This document shows positions 23,584 through 32,755 of a stretch of 32,769 nucleotides of DNA, one piece after another. The position numbers and the translations under genes are program-made. The DNA comes from Polaromonas sp. Lineage in GTDB: Bacteria > Pseudomonadota > Gammaproteobacteria > Burkholderiales > Burkholderiaceae_C. Location: the NCBI GenBank assembly GCA_030655515.1, contig JAURVI010000023.1, forward strand, positions 1 through 32,769, in the 5' to 3' direction. The notes under the pieces were generated by a model. The model saw nothing but the letters and a program-made list of their open reading frames with translations, searched no databases and was not told the origin of the DNA. Within the stretch, counting starts at the first letter, position 1. Every line of letters begins with the position of its first letter.

Positions 23584-26500
23584 TTATTTGGCGATGTATT
23601 CCGGCTGCTCTTTGGCCTCGGCCTTGTTGGCGCCCGGTATTTTCTTGCGGGCAAACAGCGAATACATGGTGGGCACGACAAACACGGTCAGTAGCGTGCC
23701 CAGCGACATGCCGCCGACGATGACCCAGCCGATCTGGACGCGGCTTTCTGCGCCGGCACCCGTGGCCAGCGCCAGTGGCAAGGCGCCCAGCACCATGGCG
23801 CCGGTGGTCATCAGAATCGGGCGCAGGCGCTGCGACGAAGCCTTGATCAAGGCGTCAACCATTTCCATGCCTTGAGCGCGCAACTGGTTGGTGAACTCGA
23901 CAATCAGAATGCCGTGCTTGGTGATCAGGCCGACCAGCGTGATCAAGCCGATCTGCGAATACACATTGAGCGAGCCGCCCGACCACTTGAGCGCCAGCAG
24001 CGCGCCAATCATCGACAGCGGCACCGACAGCATGATCACCAGCGGATCAATGAAGCTCTCGAACTGCGCGGCCAGCACCAGAAAGATGAACAGCAGCGCC
24101 AGCACGAACACGATCGCCAGCGCGCCCTGCGAGTTCCTGAACTCGCGCGAGGTGCCATTGAGATCGGTGGTGTAGCCGGGCTTGAGCACCCTGGCCGCCG
24201 TCTGGTCCATGAAGCTCAAGGCCTGCCCCAGAGAATAGTCGGGCGAGAGGTTGGCCGTGATCGTGGCCGAGCGGCGCTGGCCGAAGTGGTTGAGTTCGCG
24301 CGGTGCCACACTTTCCTGCACCTTGACCAGGCTGGAGAGCGGAATCATGGTGTCGTTGCGCCCGCGCACATAAATGCCGTCAATATCCTCCGGCGTGGTG
24401 CGTCCGCTGGCCTGGGTCTGCACAATCACGTCGTACTGTTCGGCATCGCGTTTGTAGCGCGTTACGTTGCGCCCGCCCAGCATGGTCTCCAGCGCCTTGG
24501 CCACCACCTCTACGCTCACGCCCAGATCAGCCGCCTTGTCGCGATTGACTTCGATGCGCAGCTCGGGCTTGTTGAGCCTCAGGTCCACGTCGGGCGACTG
24601 GATGCCGGGATTTTTGGCGATTTCATCCATCATCTGGCGCACCACCAGGCTGAGGTTCTGGAAGCTGTCCGAGGTCTGGATCACAAAATTGACGGGCCGC
24701 TCACGAAAGCCCTGCCCCAGCGAGGGCGGCGTGATCGGGAAGGCCGTCACGCCGGGCAGGCTGTTGAACCTGGGCTGCATTTCGCGCGCCATCTCCAGTG
24801 TGCTGCGTTTGCGGTCTGCCCAGTCCACGGTACGGTACACCACGCTGGCCTGCGACACGGTAGGGTTGCCTACGCTGGCAAAAATGCGGTCGAACTCCTT
24901 GTAAGGCAGGCCTATTTTTTCCAGTTCCAGCGCATAGCGGTTGGTGTACTCGAGCGTGGCGCCATCGGGCGCGGTGACTGTGGCGAGAATCGTGCCGCGG
25001 TCTTCCAGCGGCGAGAGCTCCCGCTTCATGCCGGGCAAGACCAGCGCAATCGCCAGCGCGCAGAAGAGCATCACGCCGACCACGATCCAGCGCGCCTGCA
25101 GTAGGGTGTTTTGGAGTCTGGCGCGCATGCCCTGCCCGTGCGCTGCCGGCTGATAACGGCTCGTCACCACCCAGCGCAAGGTTCGCCCATAGCGCTCGGA
25201 CAGCGCCGTCAGCCAGCGCTCCATGGACCGGTCAAACCAGTTGGGCCGGGGATTGTGCTTGAGCAACTGCGAACACATCATGGGCGTGAGGGTCAGGGCC
25301 ACGACGCCCGACACCACCACCGCACCGGCAAGGGCCAGCGCAAACTCCACGAACAATCGCCCGGTGCGTCCCGGCGTGAAGGCCAGCGGCGCATACACCG
25401 CCACCAGCGTGGCCGTCATGGTGACCACGGCAAAGCCGATTTCCCGCGCGCCCTTGATGGCCGCCGAAAACGGCTCCAGGCCCTCTTCGATGTGCCGGAA
25501 AATATTCTCCAGCATCACGATGGCGTCGTCCACCACCAGCCCGATCGCCAGCACCAGCGCCAGCAGCGTGAGCGTGTTGATGGTAAAGCCCGCCAGTGCC
25601 ATCAGGGCAAACGTGCCGACCAGACTCACGGGAATCGTGACGATGGGAATGATGGAGGCCCGGAAGGTGCGCAAAAACACAAAAATCACCAGCGCCACCA
25701 GCGCCACCGCTTCGGCAATGGTGGTGTAGACATTCTTGACGGAGCGGTCGATAAACACCGAATTGTCATTGGCCACGTCGATGGTCATGCCGGCCGGCAA
25801 GTCCGTTCGCAGCCGGGGAATCATCTCGCGCACGCCCTTTGAAAGCACCAGCGGGTTGGCCGTCGCTTGCCGGATCACGCCGACGGCAACCGCCTCGCGG
25901 CCATTGAGACGCACCGCGCTGCGCTCGTCGGCCGCGGCTTCCTCCACCCGCGCCACATCACGCAGCTTGACGGGGAAACCGTTGACATTCTTGATCACGA
26001 TCTCGGAAAACTGGGCCGGGCGCACCAGGTCGGTCTGCGAGGTGACGCTGAATTCACGCTGCTGCGATTCAATGCGGCCGGCCGGCAACTCCAGGTTGCT
26101 GCGGCGAATGGCGTCTTCGACGTCCTGCGTGGTCAGCTTGTAGCCCGCGAGATTGCCGGGGTCCAGCCAGACCCGCATCGCGTATTTGCGCTCACCGAAG
26201 ATGCGCACATCGGCGACACCGGTCACGGTTTGCAGGCGCGACTTCACCACCCGGTTGATCAGGTCGTTGATCTGCAAGCGAGAAAGGGTATCGCTGCTGA
26301 ATGCCAGAAAAATCACGGGAAAGGCATCGGCCTCGACCTTGGCGATCACCGGTTCTTCAATCGCCTGCGGCAGGCGATTGCGCACGCGCGAGGTCCGGTC
26401 GCGCACCTCCGCCGCTGCGGCATCCGCATCCTTTTCCAGCCGGAAACGCACCGAAATCTGGGCCTGTTCGGCCCGGCTGATGGAGGTGATGACATCCACC

Positions 26501-26727
26501 GCGTCGATGCCGGCAATCGAGTCTTCCAGCGGCTTGGTGACCTGCGACTCGATCACCTCGGCCGAAGCGCCGGCGTACCGGACGCTGACGGTGACCACCG
26601 GTTCATCGATTTTGGGGTATTCGCGCACCGCCAGGCGGCTGAAACTCACCGCGCCAACCAGCACGATCAGCAGGGACAGCACGGTGGCCAATACCGGACG
26701 GCGTATGGAAACTTCAGCGAGTTGCAT
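23584..26727 (-). CDS. RND-family multidrug efflux permease (HAE1/AcrB type)
   Basis: The product is 1047 residues, with the 12-helix, two-repeat architecture of AcrB-type proton-driven pumps. Helix 4 carries the paired aspartates in LAIGLVVDDAIVMLENI, and helix 10 the lysine in GLITKHGILIVEF, together forming the proton relay. N-terminal RRPVLATVLSLLIVLVG and VREYPKIDEPVVTV are typical of this subfamily. The adaptor gene lies 40 bp upstream on the same strand. No outer-membrane TolC-like gene is in the window, so the pump probably borrows one. Substrate not predictable; the exact pump name is not assigned. Confidence 0.94.
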   Translation of the reverse strand: MQLAEVSIRRPVLATVLSLLIVLVGAVSFSRLAVREYPKIDEPVVTVSVRYAGASAEVIESQVTKPLEDSIAGIDAVDVITSISRAEQAQISVRFRLEKDADAAAAEVRDRTSRVRNRLPQAIEEPVIAKVEADAFPVIFLAFSSDTLSRLQINDLINRVVKSRLQTVTGVADVRIFGERKYAMRVWLDPGNLAGYKLTTQDVEDAIRRSNLELPAGRIESQQREFSVTSQTDLVRPAQFSEIVIKNVNGFPVKLRDVARVEEAAADERSAVRLNGREAVAVGVIRQATANPLVLSKGVREMIPRLRTDLPAGMTIDVANDNSVFIDRSVKNVYTTIAEAVALVALVIFVFLRTFRASIIPIVTIPVSLVGTFALMALAGFTINTLTLLALVLAIGLVVDDAIVMLENIFRHIEEGLEPFSAAIKGAREIGFAVVTMTATLVAVYAPLAFTPGRTGRLFVEFALALAGAVVVSGVVALTLTPMMCSQLLKHNPRPNWFDRSMERWLTALSERYGRTLRWVVTSRYQPAAHGQGMRARLQNTLLQARWIVVGVMLFCALAIALVLPGMKRELSPLEDRGTILATVTAPDGATLEYTNRYALELEKIGLPYKEFDRIFASVGNPTVSQASVVYRTVDWADRKRSTLEMAREMQPRFNSLPGVTAFPITPPSLGQGFRERPVNFVIQTSDSFQNLSLVVRQMMDEIAKNPGIQSPDVDLRLNKPELRIEVNRDKAADLGVSVEVVAKALETMLGGRNVTRYKRDAEQYDVIVQTQASGRTTPEDIDGIYVRGRNDTMIPLSSLVKVQESVAPRELNHFGQRRSATITANLSPDYSLGQALSFMDQTAARVLKPGYTTDLNGTSREFRNSQGALAIVFVLALLFIFLVLAAQFESFIDPLVIMLSVPLSMIGALLALKWSGGSLNVYSQIGLITLVGLITKHGILIVEFTNQLRAQGMEMVDALIKASSQRLRPILMTTGAMVLGALPLALATGAGAESRVQIGWVIVGGMSLGTLLTVFVVPTMYSLFARKKIPGANKAEAKEQPEYIAK

Positions 26728-26767
26728 GGGAGACTGTCGCGTGACTCAGGTTAAAACGCAGGCAAAA

Positions 26768-28027
26768 TCACGCATTGCCGCAAGGATGCGCCCTGGAGGG
26801 CCATGGCGGGGAGCGGGTCGCCGGGCGCTCAGTCGGCGCCGTTGGAACAACGCTGGCCGACGCGGCGGCGGATGCTGGACGGGCAGTACCTGCACCTGCC
26901 AGGTCCACCACCGTGACCACCGTGCCGTCACGCTGCACGCGCTGCTGACCGGTCGTCACCACGGTGTCGCCAGGCGCCAGCCCTTCGAGAATTTCCACCT
27001 TGCCCGGGCTGCGAAAACCCACTTTGACCTCGACACGCTGGGTCGTTCGGGTTTTCTCGTTTGGCCCTTCGAGCAGCTTGATGACGAATTGCCGGCCGCC
27101 CTGCGGGACGATGGCCTCTTCGGGAATCACACGGGCATTGTCGCGCACGCCAAAGATCGGGTTGACCCGTGCAAACATGCCGGGACGCAACTGCAACTGG
27201 CGGTTATCGATGCAGCCCCGAATGCCGACGGAGCGTCCGCTGGCGTCGATCAGCGGGTCAATCGCCTGGATCTGTGCCGCGTATTTGCGCCCAGGCAACG
27301 CATCGATTTCCAGCAGCGCCGTCTGACCGCGCCTGACCTTGTTTTGAAAACGTTCGGGCAGCCTGAAATCAACAAACATGGCTTCGATGTCTTCGATGTT
27401 GACAATATCGGCGCCGTCCTTGAGGTAGTCACCGACATTGACCAGGCGGATACCGGCAATGCCGTCAAAAGGCGCAATGATTTTCAGCCGCGCCGCTGTG
27501 GCCTTCGCCAGCGCCAGCCTGGCCTGGGCCACCTGCAGGTTGGCCGCGCTTTCATCGAGCGAGCGCTGGCTGACGAAGTTTTGCGCGACCAGCTCCTGGT
27601 TGCGCTTTTGATTGGCCTGGGCAATCGACAGCTCGGCCTGGGCTTGCTGAACCTGCGCCAGCGGCAACTGGTCGTCAAACTGCACCAGCAACTGCCCCTT
27701 GTACACGCGCTGGCCGTCGGTGAAATTGAGCCGGGTAATGCGTCCGCTGACCTCGGGACGCAGCACCACACCCCGGCGCGAACGCAAACTGCCCACCGCC
27801 TGGGTGTCGTCCGTCAGCCGGGCGAGCTCTACCCTGGCGGCTTCGACCGCCGGCGGTTTGCCGCCTGCGGGGCCGCTGACCGCGCCCTGCGCCGGGGCGG
27901 CTGCCTGGGACGAAGCGCCGACCGTACCGGTGTCAGGAGGTTTGGGCTTCTGGTACCACCATGCCGCACCGGACGCCGCCGCAATACCCGCTACCGCAAC
28001 GACTGTGTAAATTGTTTTTGATGTCAT
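26768..28027 (-). CDS. RND efflux periplasmic adaptor (membrane fusion protein)
   Basis: The adaptor of the adjacent RND pump, about 419 residues from ATG 28027. An N-terminal anchor or signal (about 7-24, YTVVAVAGIAAASGAAWWY) is followed by a Pro/Ala-rich linker. Then come lipoyl half-motifs (LRPEVSGRITRLNFTDGQRV and IAPFDGIAGIRLVNVGDYL), an alpha hairpin, and beta-barrel and membrane-proximal domains. The C-terminus beyond GDTVVTTGQQRVQRDGTVV is a low-complexity Ala/Pro tail. No lipobox cysteine was found. ATG 28027 was preferred because the upstream extension has no adaptor features; the Shine-Dalgarno is weak. Confidence 0.93.
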   Translation of the reverse strand: MTSKTIYTVVAVAGIAAASGAAWWYQKPKPPDTGTVGASSQAAAPAQGAVSGPAGGKPPAVEAARVELARLTDDTQAVGSLRSRRGVVLRPEVSGRITRLNFTDGQRVYKGQLLVQFDDQLPLAQVQQAQAELSIAQANQKRNQELVAQNFVSQRSLDESAANLQVAQARLALAKATAARLKIIAPFDGIAGIRLVNVGDYLKDGADIVNIEDIEAMFVDFRLPERFQNKVRRGQTALLEIDALPGRKYAAQIQAIDPLIDASGRSVGIRGCIDNRQLQLRPGMFARVNPIFGVRDNARVIPEEAIVPQGGRQFVIKLLEGPNEKTRTTQRVEVKVGFRSPGKVEILEGLAPGDTVVTTGQQRVQRDGTVVTVVDLAGAGTARPASAAASASVVPTAPTERPATRSPPWPSRAHPCGNA

Positions 28028-28174
28028 GGAGAGGAGGAACTTGTCATGAAAGGCTGCAAAGTTCCAATGTACCAGCAGGCCGTCTGGCTGGCGCAAGCTG
28101 GGGGCCGCCGGACGGCCACTTCCCCGTCGGATTGACGTCGCCTTTACACTCGCGCCCCGCGCCTTGGGCCGGAC

Positions 28175-28870
28175 TCAGTTCAGGCCCAGTTCAGGCGTGC
28201 GGAGTTTGAGGGCGAAGTACTCTGAAACAACATGGCTGGCACCGGCACTGATCCAGCAGAACCAGGCGCTCCACAACACATGGCTCATGTAGTGCGCGCC
28301 GCGGATCTGCTGCACCAGACCCAGTGCAAAACCAGCGAACAACGCCGCGCCCAGCCACCAACGCGCCTGTCTCTGGGCCTTGTCGTGCAGGCAGAAGTAG
28401 CCCGCGATAAAAGCAAAGCCGGTGGAGGCATGGCCCGCCGGAAAGCAGTGTCCGCCACCGCCATCGGGTACGCCCCACAGCCAGTGCGGCACGTAGCGGG
28501 CCGGTCCCCCGAATTCCGTCAGGTCCCACGGGCAACTGCTCAAGCTCGATTGCTTGAGCATGGCAATCACCAGCAGCGTCACCAAAATGCCCAGCACCAG
28601 CCGGATACGCTGGCCACGGCTCAAGCGCTTGAGCACCCCCACCGGCCAGCGGATCGCCACAGTCAGCAGGATCACCAGCAGCCAGCCGAGGCTGCGCGCA
28701 CCCTCATGCAGAGGCCCCGCCAGCAGCCAGTGGTGCTGCCATGCAAAACCGTGGACTGAGCCAAACCAGCGGGCCATGGGCATGTCGAGCTGGAGCGCGT
28801 CCCAAAACAGCAATAGGGCCAGGCCGGCCAGCGTCCAGAAACTCCAGCGCTGAATTTGCTTGAGCGGCAT
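28175..28870 (-). CDS. PAP2-family membrane phosphatase
   Basis: A 231-residue polytopic inner-membrane protein of the PAP2 superfamily. Motif 1 is KQSSLSSCPWDL (Lys106, Pro114) and motif 2 is FPAGHAS (His147). Motif 3 is QQIRGAHYMSHVLWS, with catalytic His193; the usual aspartate four residues later is His197, as in a PAP2 branch with S-H-x-L-W in this place. PAP2 enzymes of this kind dephosphorylate lipid A, undecaprenyl pyrophosphate or phosphatidylglycerol phosphate; which one cannot be read from the sequence. A PmrA-type direct repeat lies 48 nt upstream of the start, matching that of eptA, so a role in lipid A remodelling is a reasonable inference. Confidence 0.88.
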   Translation of the reverse strand: MPLKQIQRWSFWTLAGLALLLFWDALQLDMPMARWFGSVHGFAWQHHWLLAGPLHEGARSLGWLLVILLTVAIRWPVGVLKRLSRGQRIRLVLGILVTLLVIAMLKQSSLSSCPWDLTEFGGPARYVPHWLWGVPDGGGGHCFPAGHASTGFAFIAGYFCLHDKAQRQARWWLGAALFAGFALGLVQQIRGAHYMSHVLWSAWFCWISAGASHVVSEYFALKLRTPELGLN

Positions 28871-28918
28871 TCGTCGGTATCACAGAAAAAGGACAAATGC
28901 CAAGATAGCCCGACCCGA

Positions 28919-28935
28919 CTTAAGTCATCCTTAAC
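28919..28935 (-). promoter_or_regulatory. PmrA/QseB-type box upstream of the PAP2 gene
   Basis: Read on the minus strand the site is GTTAAG-GATGA-CTTAAG; on the plus strand it is CTTAAG-TCATC-CTTAAC, which fits YTTAAG-N5-YTTAAG with one change. It starts 7 bp after the rnhA stop and ends 48 nt before the PAP2 start. A -10-like TATCTT lies 11 nt after the box (28907-28902), the same spacing as at eptA. It shares TTAAGGnTGnnTTAAG with the eptA site. Confidence 0.75.
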
Positions 28936-28942
28936 GACTTTT

Positions 28943-29428
28943 TCAAGGGCCCTGCCGGGCCTTTGACAAGGCCATGTCAACGCCTTTGTTGGCCAGCACA
29001 TCGGCCCGCTCGTTGCCGGGATCGCCGTCATGGCCCCGGACCCATATCCATTCGATCTTGTGGCCGCTGCCGGTGACCAGTGCGTCAAGTTTTTGCCAGA
29101 GGTCGACATTTTTCACCGGCTGTTTGGCGGCCGTGCGCCAGCCCCTGGCTTTCCAGCCGGCAATCCACTCGGTCATGCCCTTGAGCACGTACTGGCTGTC
29201 CACATGCAGCGTCACGCGGCAGGGGCGCTTGAGCGCGGCCAGCGCTTCGATCACGGCGGTCATCTCCATGCGGTTGTTGGTCGTACTCATTTCGCCGCCA
29301 AACAGTTCCTTGACGTTGCCTGCGGTGGTCAGCAGAACGCCCCAGCCGCCCGGCCCCGGGTTGCCCTTGCAGGCGCCGTCGGTATAAATCACCACAGGGT
29401 GTGCTGCGGTCGGTGTCAATTCAGTCAT
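28943..29428 (-). CDS. rnhA: Ribonuclease HI
   Basis: RNase HI cuts RNA in RNA-DNA hybrids, removing primers and R-loops. The 161-residue product is of normal length. The four metal-binding acids are visible: Asp17 in [16 protein letters not shown], Glu55 in [10 protein letters not shown], Asp77 in HVDSQYV, and Asp in GNERAD. It lies downstream of the yafS-like methyltransferase gene on the same strand. The gloB-yafS-rnhA neighbourhood is shared with E. coli, where dnaQ is also present; dnaQ is not in this window. Confidence 0.97.
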   Translation of the reverse strand: MTELTPTAAHPVVIYTDGACKGNPGPGGWGVLLTTAGNVKELFGGEMSTTNNRMEMTAVIEALAALKRPCRVTLHVDSQYVLKGMTEWIAGWKARGWRTAAKQPVKNVDLWQKLDALVTGSGHKIEWIWVRGHDGDPGNERADVLANKGVDMALSKARQGP

Positions 29429-29474
29429 GCGTCAAGGGAGTCCATGGTTGCGATGGTCGGGAAAGATGAAAAGA

Positions 29475-30308
29475 TCAAAAAGAGTCAGGACGCCGCACCT
29501 GGTTGGCAATGACCGCCGGCGCAGTGGCCGTTGCCTTCTGCGCTTTCCAGTTGGATTCCAGCAGCCGCATGCCGCGCACCCGTTTGACGGCCACCAGAAA
29601 ATACAGCGCACCGAAAATCGGCCACCAGCGTTCGCCCATCTTGTCCATCCAGGGAAAACGCTCCAGCGATACCCGGCTGCTGACGGCCGGGCGGTAGCAG
29701 CCGAACTGGCCCGACTCGACCTCAAAACTCAGGAGCCGCAGCCAGTCGCGCAGCCGCCAGTAGCCGATGAATTCACCGGCTTCCGGCAAAAACGGCTTGC
29801 CATAACCCAGGCGCCGGTAAAAGTGCGCGCGCCGCTGCCGCAAGCCCCACAAACTGGCCGGGTTCAGGCCGCTGATGACCACCCGACCCTCGGGCACCAG
29901 CACACGCTCGACTTCGCGCAGCGTCGCATGGGGGTCGCGGCTGAGCTCCAGCGTGTGCGGCAACAACACCAGGTCCAGGCTGCTCTCGGGAAACGGCAAG
30001 GCGGCCGAATCGGTCAGCAGCGCCACGCGCGGGGAACTTGTGGCCGACGCGCGGGTCACATCGTCGTTTGCTGCAGGAGATGGCAGATTGCCGGAGAGCC
30101 CCGCGTCGACGCCCCCCTGCAGCGCCAGCCACTTGTGCGGCATGCGGTTGCCGCGCAGCGCGTCCAGTTCGGGCAGACCCAACTGCAGCGCATGGTAGCC
30201 AAACATGTCCGCGACGGCCTGGTCGAACCGCTCACGCTCCCACGCCAGCAGATACTCGCCGGGCGGGGTTTTGAACCAGTCTGTGAAACCTATAATTTGT
30301 GAGCCCAT
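29475..30308 (-). CDS. SAM-dependent methyltransferase, YafS-like
   Basis: A class I methyltransferase-like protein of about 277 residues. The region SLDLVLLPHTLELSRDPHATLREVERVLVPEGRVVISGLNP is typical of methyltransferase domain 11. The N-terminal SAM loop is not standard: after WLALQGGVDAGLSGN comes a low-complexity insert (about residues 103-122) before VALLTDSAALPFP. The E. coli equivalent by position is yafS, divergent from gloB, with unknown substrate. Start ATG 30308 is 12 bp from the divergent gloB start, so both promoters must overlap opposite coding ends. Confidence 0.85.
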   Translation of the reverse strand: MGSQIIGFTDWFKTPPGEYLLAWERERFDQAVADMFGYHALQLGLPELDALRGNRMPHKWLALQGGVDAGLSGNLPSPAANDDVTRASATSSPRVALLTDSAALPFPESSLDLVLLPHTLELSRDPHATLREVERVLVPEGRVVISGLNPASLWGLRQRRAHFYRRLGYGKPFLPEAGEFIGYWRLRDWLRLLSFEVESGQFGCYRPAVSSRVSLERFPWMDKMGERWWPIFGALYFLVAVKRVRGMRLLESNWKAQKATATAPAVIANQVRRPDSF

Positions 30309-30320
30309 CAAGACCGCTGC

Positions 30321-31091
30321 ATGTACTTAATTCCCATTCCTGCGTTCAACGACAATTACCTCTGGCTGCTGCACGACGGCAGGCGCGCCGCAATTGTCGA
30401 TCCGGGCGATGCCCAGCCCGTGCTTCGTGCGCTGCAGGAAAACGCACTGCAATTGGAGTCGATTCTAGTCACGCACCATCACCATGACCATATCGGCGGC
30501 GTAGCCGCGCTGCACGAGGCCACCGGGGCCACGGTGTTTGGCCCGGCCCGCGAGCGCATTCCCGAGCCTTTCACGCGGCTCGAAGACGGCGACACGGTGC
30601 AAGTGCTGGGGCTGGATTTTCAGGTGCTCGACGTACCGGGGCATACCGCCGGTCACATTGCATTTTTCTGTTCCAACGTTGATGGCCACCCCCTGCTCTT
30701 TTGCGGCGACACGCTGTTTTCCGGCGGTTGCGGGCGTCTCTTTGAAGGTACACCGGCGCAAATGCTGGCCTCGCTGGACCGGCTGGCGGCCCTGCCCGCT
30801 GACACCCGCGTGTGCTGCACCCATGAATACACGATGAGCAATCTGCGTTTTGCACTGGCGGTAGAACCTGACAACACCGAGCTGATTGGTTACCATGCCT
30901 ACTGCGCCAGTTTGAGGGCCCATGGGCAGCCGACCTTGCCCACATCCATGGCCAGGGAGTTGCTGATCAACCCTTTTTTGCGTACCCGACAAGCCACTGT
31001 GATGGCCGCAGCCAGAGGCTTTGATCCGGCGGCCCATGACGACGCTACCTTATTTGCTGCCATCAGGCAGTGGAAGAACCAATTCAAATGA
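30321..31091 (+). CDS. gloB: Hydroxyacylglutathione hydrolase (glyoxalase II)
   Basis: GloB hydrolyses S-D-lactoylglutathione to D-lactate and glutathione in methylglyoxal detoxification. The 256-residue metallo-beta-lactamase-fold protein has the two-metal motif THHHHDHIGG, the ligands in VPGHTAGH and FCGDTLFSGGCGRLFEG, and CTHEYT, all diagnostic of glyoxalase II. Its stop overlaps the start of the transglycosylase gene (ATGA). Confidence 0.97.
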   Translation: MYLIPIPAFNDNYLWLLHDGRRAAIVDPGDAQPVLRALQENALQLESILVTHHHHDHIGGVAALHEATGATVFGPARERIPEPFTRLEDGDTVQVLGLDFQVLDVPGHTAGHIAFFCSNVDGHPLLFCGDTLFSGGCGRLFEGTPAQMLASLDRLAALPADTRVCCTHEYTMSNLRFALAVEPDNTELIGYHAYCASLRAHGQPTLPTSMARELLINPFLRTRQATVMAAARGFDPAAHDDATLFAAIRQWKNQFK

Positions 31092-32629
31092 CCGACCCGC
31101 AGCGACTGTTCCCCTCCCCTGCCCGAGCCGCGTGGCCGATGTCCCCGCTAAAAACCCTCTGCCTCACCCTGGCTGTTGCGGTGCTCGCAGGCTGCGCCAG
31201 CACCGGCATGCCCGGCGACCCTGTACTGAACGGTTCGACGGCCACCGAGCCTGCTGTCACCCCCCTTTTTCCGCGCGGCCCGCTGGCGCCGATTGGCCGT
31301 GCGCAGGCCGCGTCCGGCGCGGTCGCCTCGCTGCAGGTGCCGGCAGACTTGTGGGATCGCATACGCCGCGGCTTCGCCATGCCCAACCTCGAAGGCGAAC
31401 TGGTGACCGACCGCGAGCAGTGGTACACCAGCCGGCCAGACTACATCCTGCGCATGACCGAACGCTCCAGCAAATATCTTTTTCACATTGTTGAAGAACT
31501 TGAGCGGCGCAACATGCCGACCGAACTGGCGCTGCTGCCTTATATTGAAAGCGCCTTCAACCCGCAAGCCGTCTCCAGCGCCAAGGCCGCCGGCATGTGG
31601 CAGTTCATGCCGGCTACCGGAAAGTACTTTGACCTGAAGCAAAATGCCTTCCGCGACGACCGCCGCGATGTGCTGGCCTCGACCCGCGCCGCGCTCGATT
31701 ACCTGCAAAAACTGTATGGCATGTTCGGCGACTGGCACTTGGCGCTGGCCGCCTACAACTGGGGCGAAGGCAGCGTGGGCCGCGCCATCGCCAAAAACCA
31801 GAAACTGGGTCTGGGCACCACCTACCAGGACCTGCGCATGCCCGACGAAACGAGGCTGTATGTGCCCAAGCTCCAGGCGGTCAAAAACATTGTCGCCAAT
31901 CCGCAGGGTTTTCGCGCCGAATTGCCGCTGATTGAAAACCACCCCTACTTCCAGCAAGTCCCGATCACCCGCGACATCGACGTGGCGCTGGCCGCCAAAC
32001 TGGCCGATGTGCAGATCAACGACTTCAAGGCCCTCAACCCTTCGGCGCACCGCCCGGTGATTCTGGCGGCAGGCACGCCCCTCATCCTGCTGCCCTGGGA
32101 CAACGCGAAGGTGTTTCAGCGCAACTTCGAGGCGTACACCCAGGGCCAGTACGCCAGTTGGACGGCCTGGACCGCGCCCACCACCTTGAGCGTCGGAGCC
32201 GCGGCCAGGCGCGTCGGCATGAGTGAGGCCGACCTGCGCGGCGTCAACAACATTCCGCCGCGCATGCTGATCAAGGCAGGCTCGACGCTGCTGGTGCCGC
32301 GCACGGCCCGAATGGACACCGATGTAACCAGCCATGTCGCCGACAACGCCCAGATGACGCTGGCGCCGGAAATCGTGACGCGCCGCAGCACCGTCAAGGC
32401 CCGCAAGGGCGAAACCGTGGCCAGCATCGCCAAGCGTTATGGGCTGAGTGCCGCCAGCGTGGCCGAATGGAACCAGGTCAGCGCGGCTGCCGCTTTCAAG
32501 CTGGGGCATCAGGTGGTGGTGTTTCTGCCGGTCAAGGTCGGCAGCGCCGGGAAATCGTCGGGGCGCAGCAAGATCAAGGCGGTCCGGCGCAGCCCGGGCA
32601 AAATCGTGATCAAGAGCAAAAAGTACTAG
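31088..32629 (+). CDS. mltD: Membrane-bound lytic transglycosylase D
   Basis: An outer-membrane lipoprotein that cleaves peptidoglycan glycan strands to 1,6-anhydro products. The lipoprotein signal is SPLKTLCLTLAVAVLAGC. The SLT domain has the catalytic glutamate in LPYIESAFNPQAVS, followed by AAGMWQFMPATG and AAYNWGEGSVGRA. Two LysM-like repeats follow (about residues 365-410 and 430-475), for peptidoglycan binding, then a basic tail. ATG 31088 overlaps the gloB stop; an in-frame ATG at 31139 gives a more standard signal length with the lipid-modified cysteine at residue 19, so the true start may be either. gloB-mltD linkage is conserved in proteobacteria. Confidence 0.94.
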   Translation: MTDPQRLFPSPARAAWPMSPLKTLCLTLAVAVLAGCASTGMPGDPVLNGSTATEPAVTPLFPRGPLAPIGRAQAASGAVASLQVPADLWDRIRRGFAMPNLEGELVTDREQWYTSRPDYILRMTERSSKYLFHIVEELERRNMPTELALLPYIESAFNPQAVSSAKAAGMWQFMPATGKYFDLKQNAFRDDRRDVLASTRAALDYLQKLYGMFGDWHLALAAYNWGEGSVGRAIAKNQKLGLGTTYQDLRMPDETRLYVPKLQAVKNIVANPQGFRAELPLIENHPYFQQVPITRDIDVALAAKLADVQINDFKALNPSAHRPVILAAGTPLILLPWDNAKVFQRNFEAYTQGQYASWTAWTAPTTLSVGAAARRVGMSEADLRGVNNIPPRMLIKAGSTLLVPRTARMDTDVTSHVADNAQMTLAPEIVTRRSTVKARKGETVASIAKRYGLSAASVAEWNQVSAAAAFKLGHQVVVFLPVKVGSAGKSSGRSKIKAVRRSPGKIVIKSKKY

Positions 32630-32664
32630 GGAAGCGCGGATTTATTCGTCGTGGATTCCCGGCG

Positions 32665-32755
32665 CTTGGCTTGGGATGGGCTGCAAGGCGCAATTTGCAG
32701 CCAATAGCCGTAGCTATTGGCAAAAATTGCAACGCCGCAGACCGCCCAAGCCAGG
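32665..32755. repeat. Imperfect long inverted repeat downstream of mltD
   Basis: Outer arms CTTGGCTTGGG (32665-32675) and CCCAAGCCAGG (32745-32755) enclose further partly complementary segments. The core is a perfect hairpin CCAATAGC-CGTA-GCTATTGG (32701-32720). The 140 bp after mltD hold this and no gene. It could act as a terminator or be a REP-like or small mobile repeat. Confidence 0.55.

Noticed and set aside
26153..28021. A 622-codon plus-strand frame antisense to the RND pump and its adaptor
   Set aside because: No motif, and both minus-strand genes are complete members of known families.
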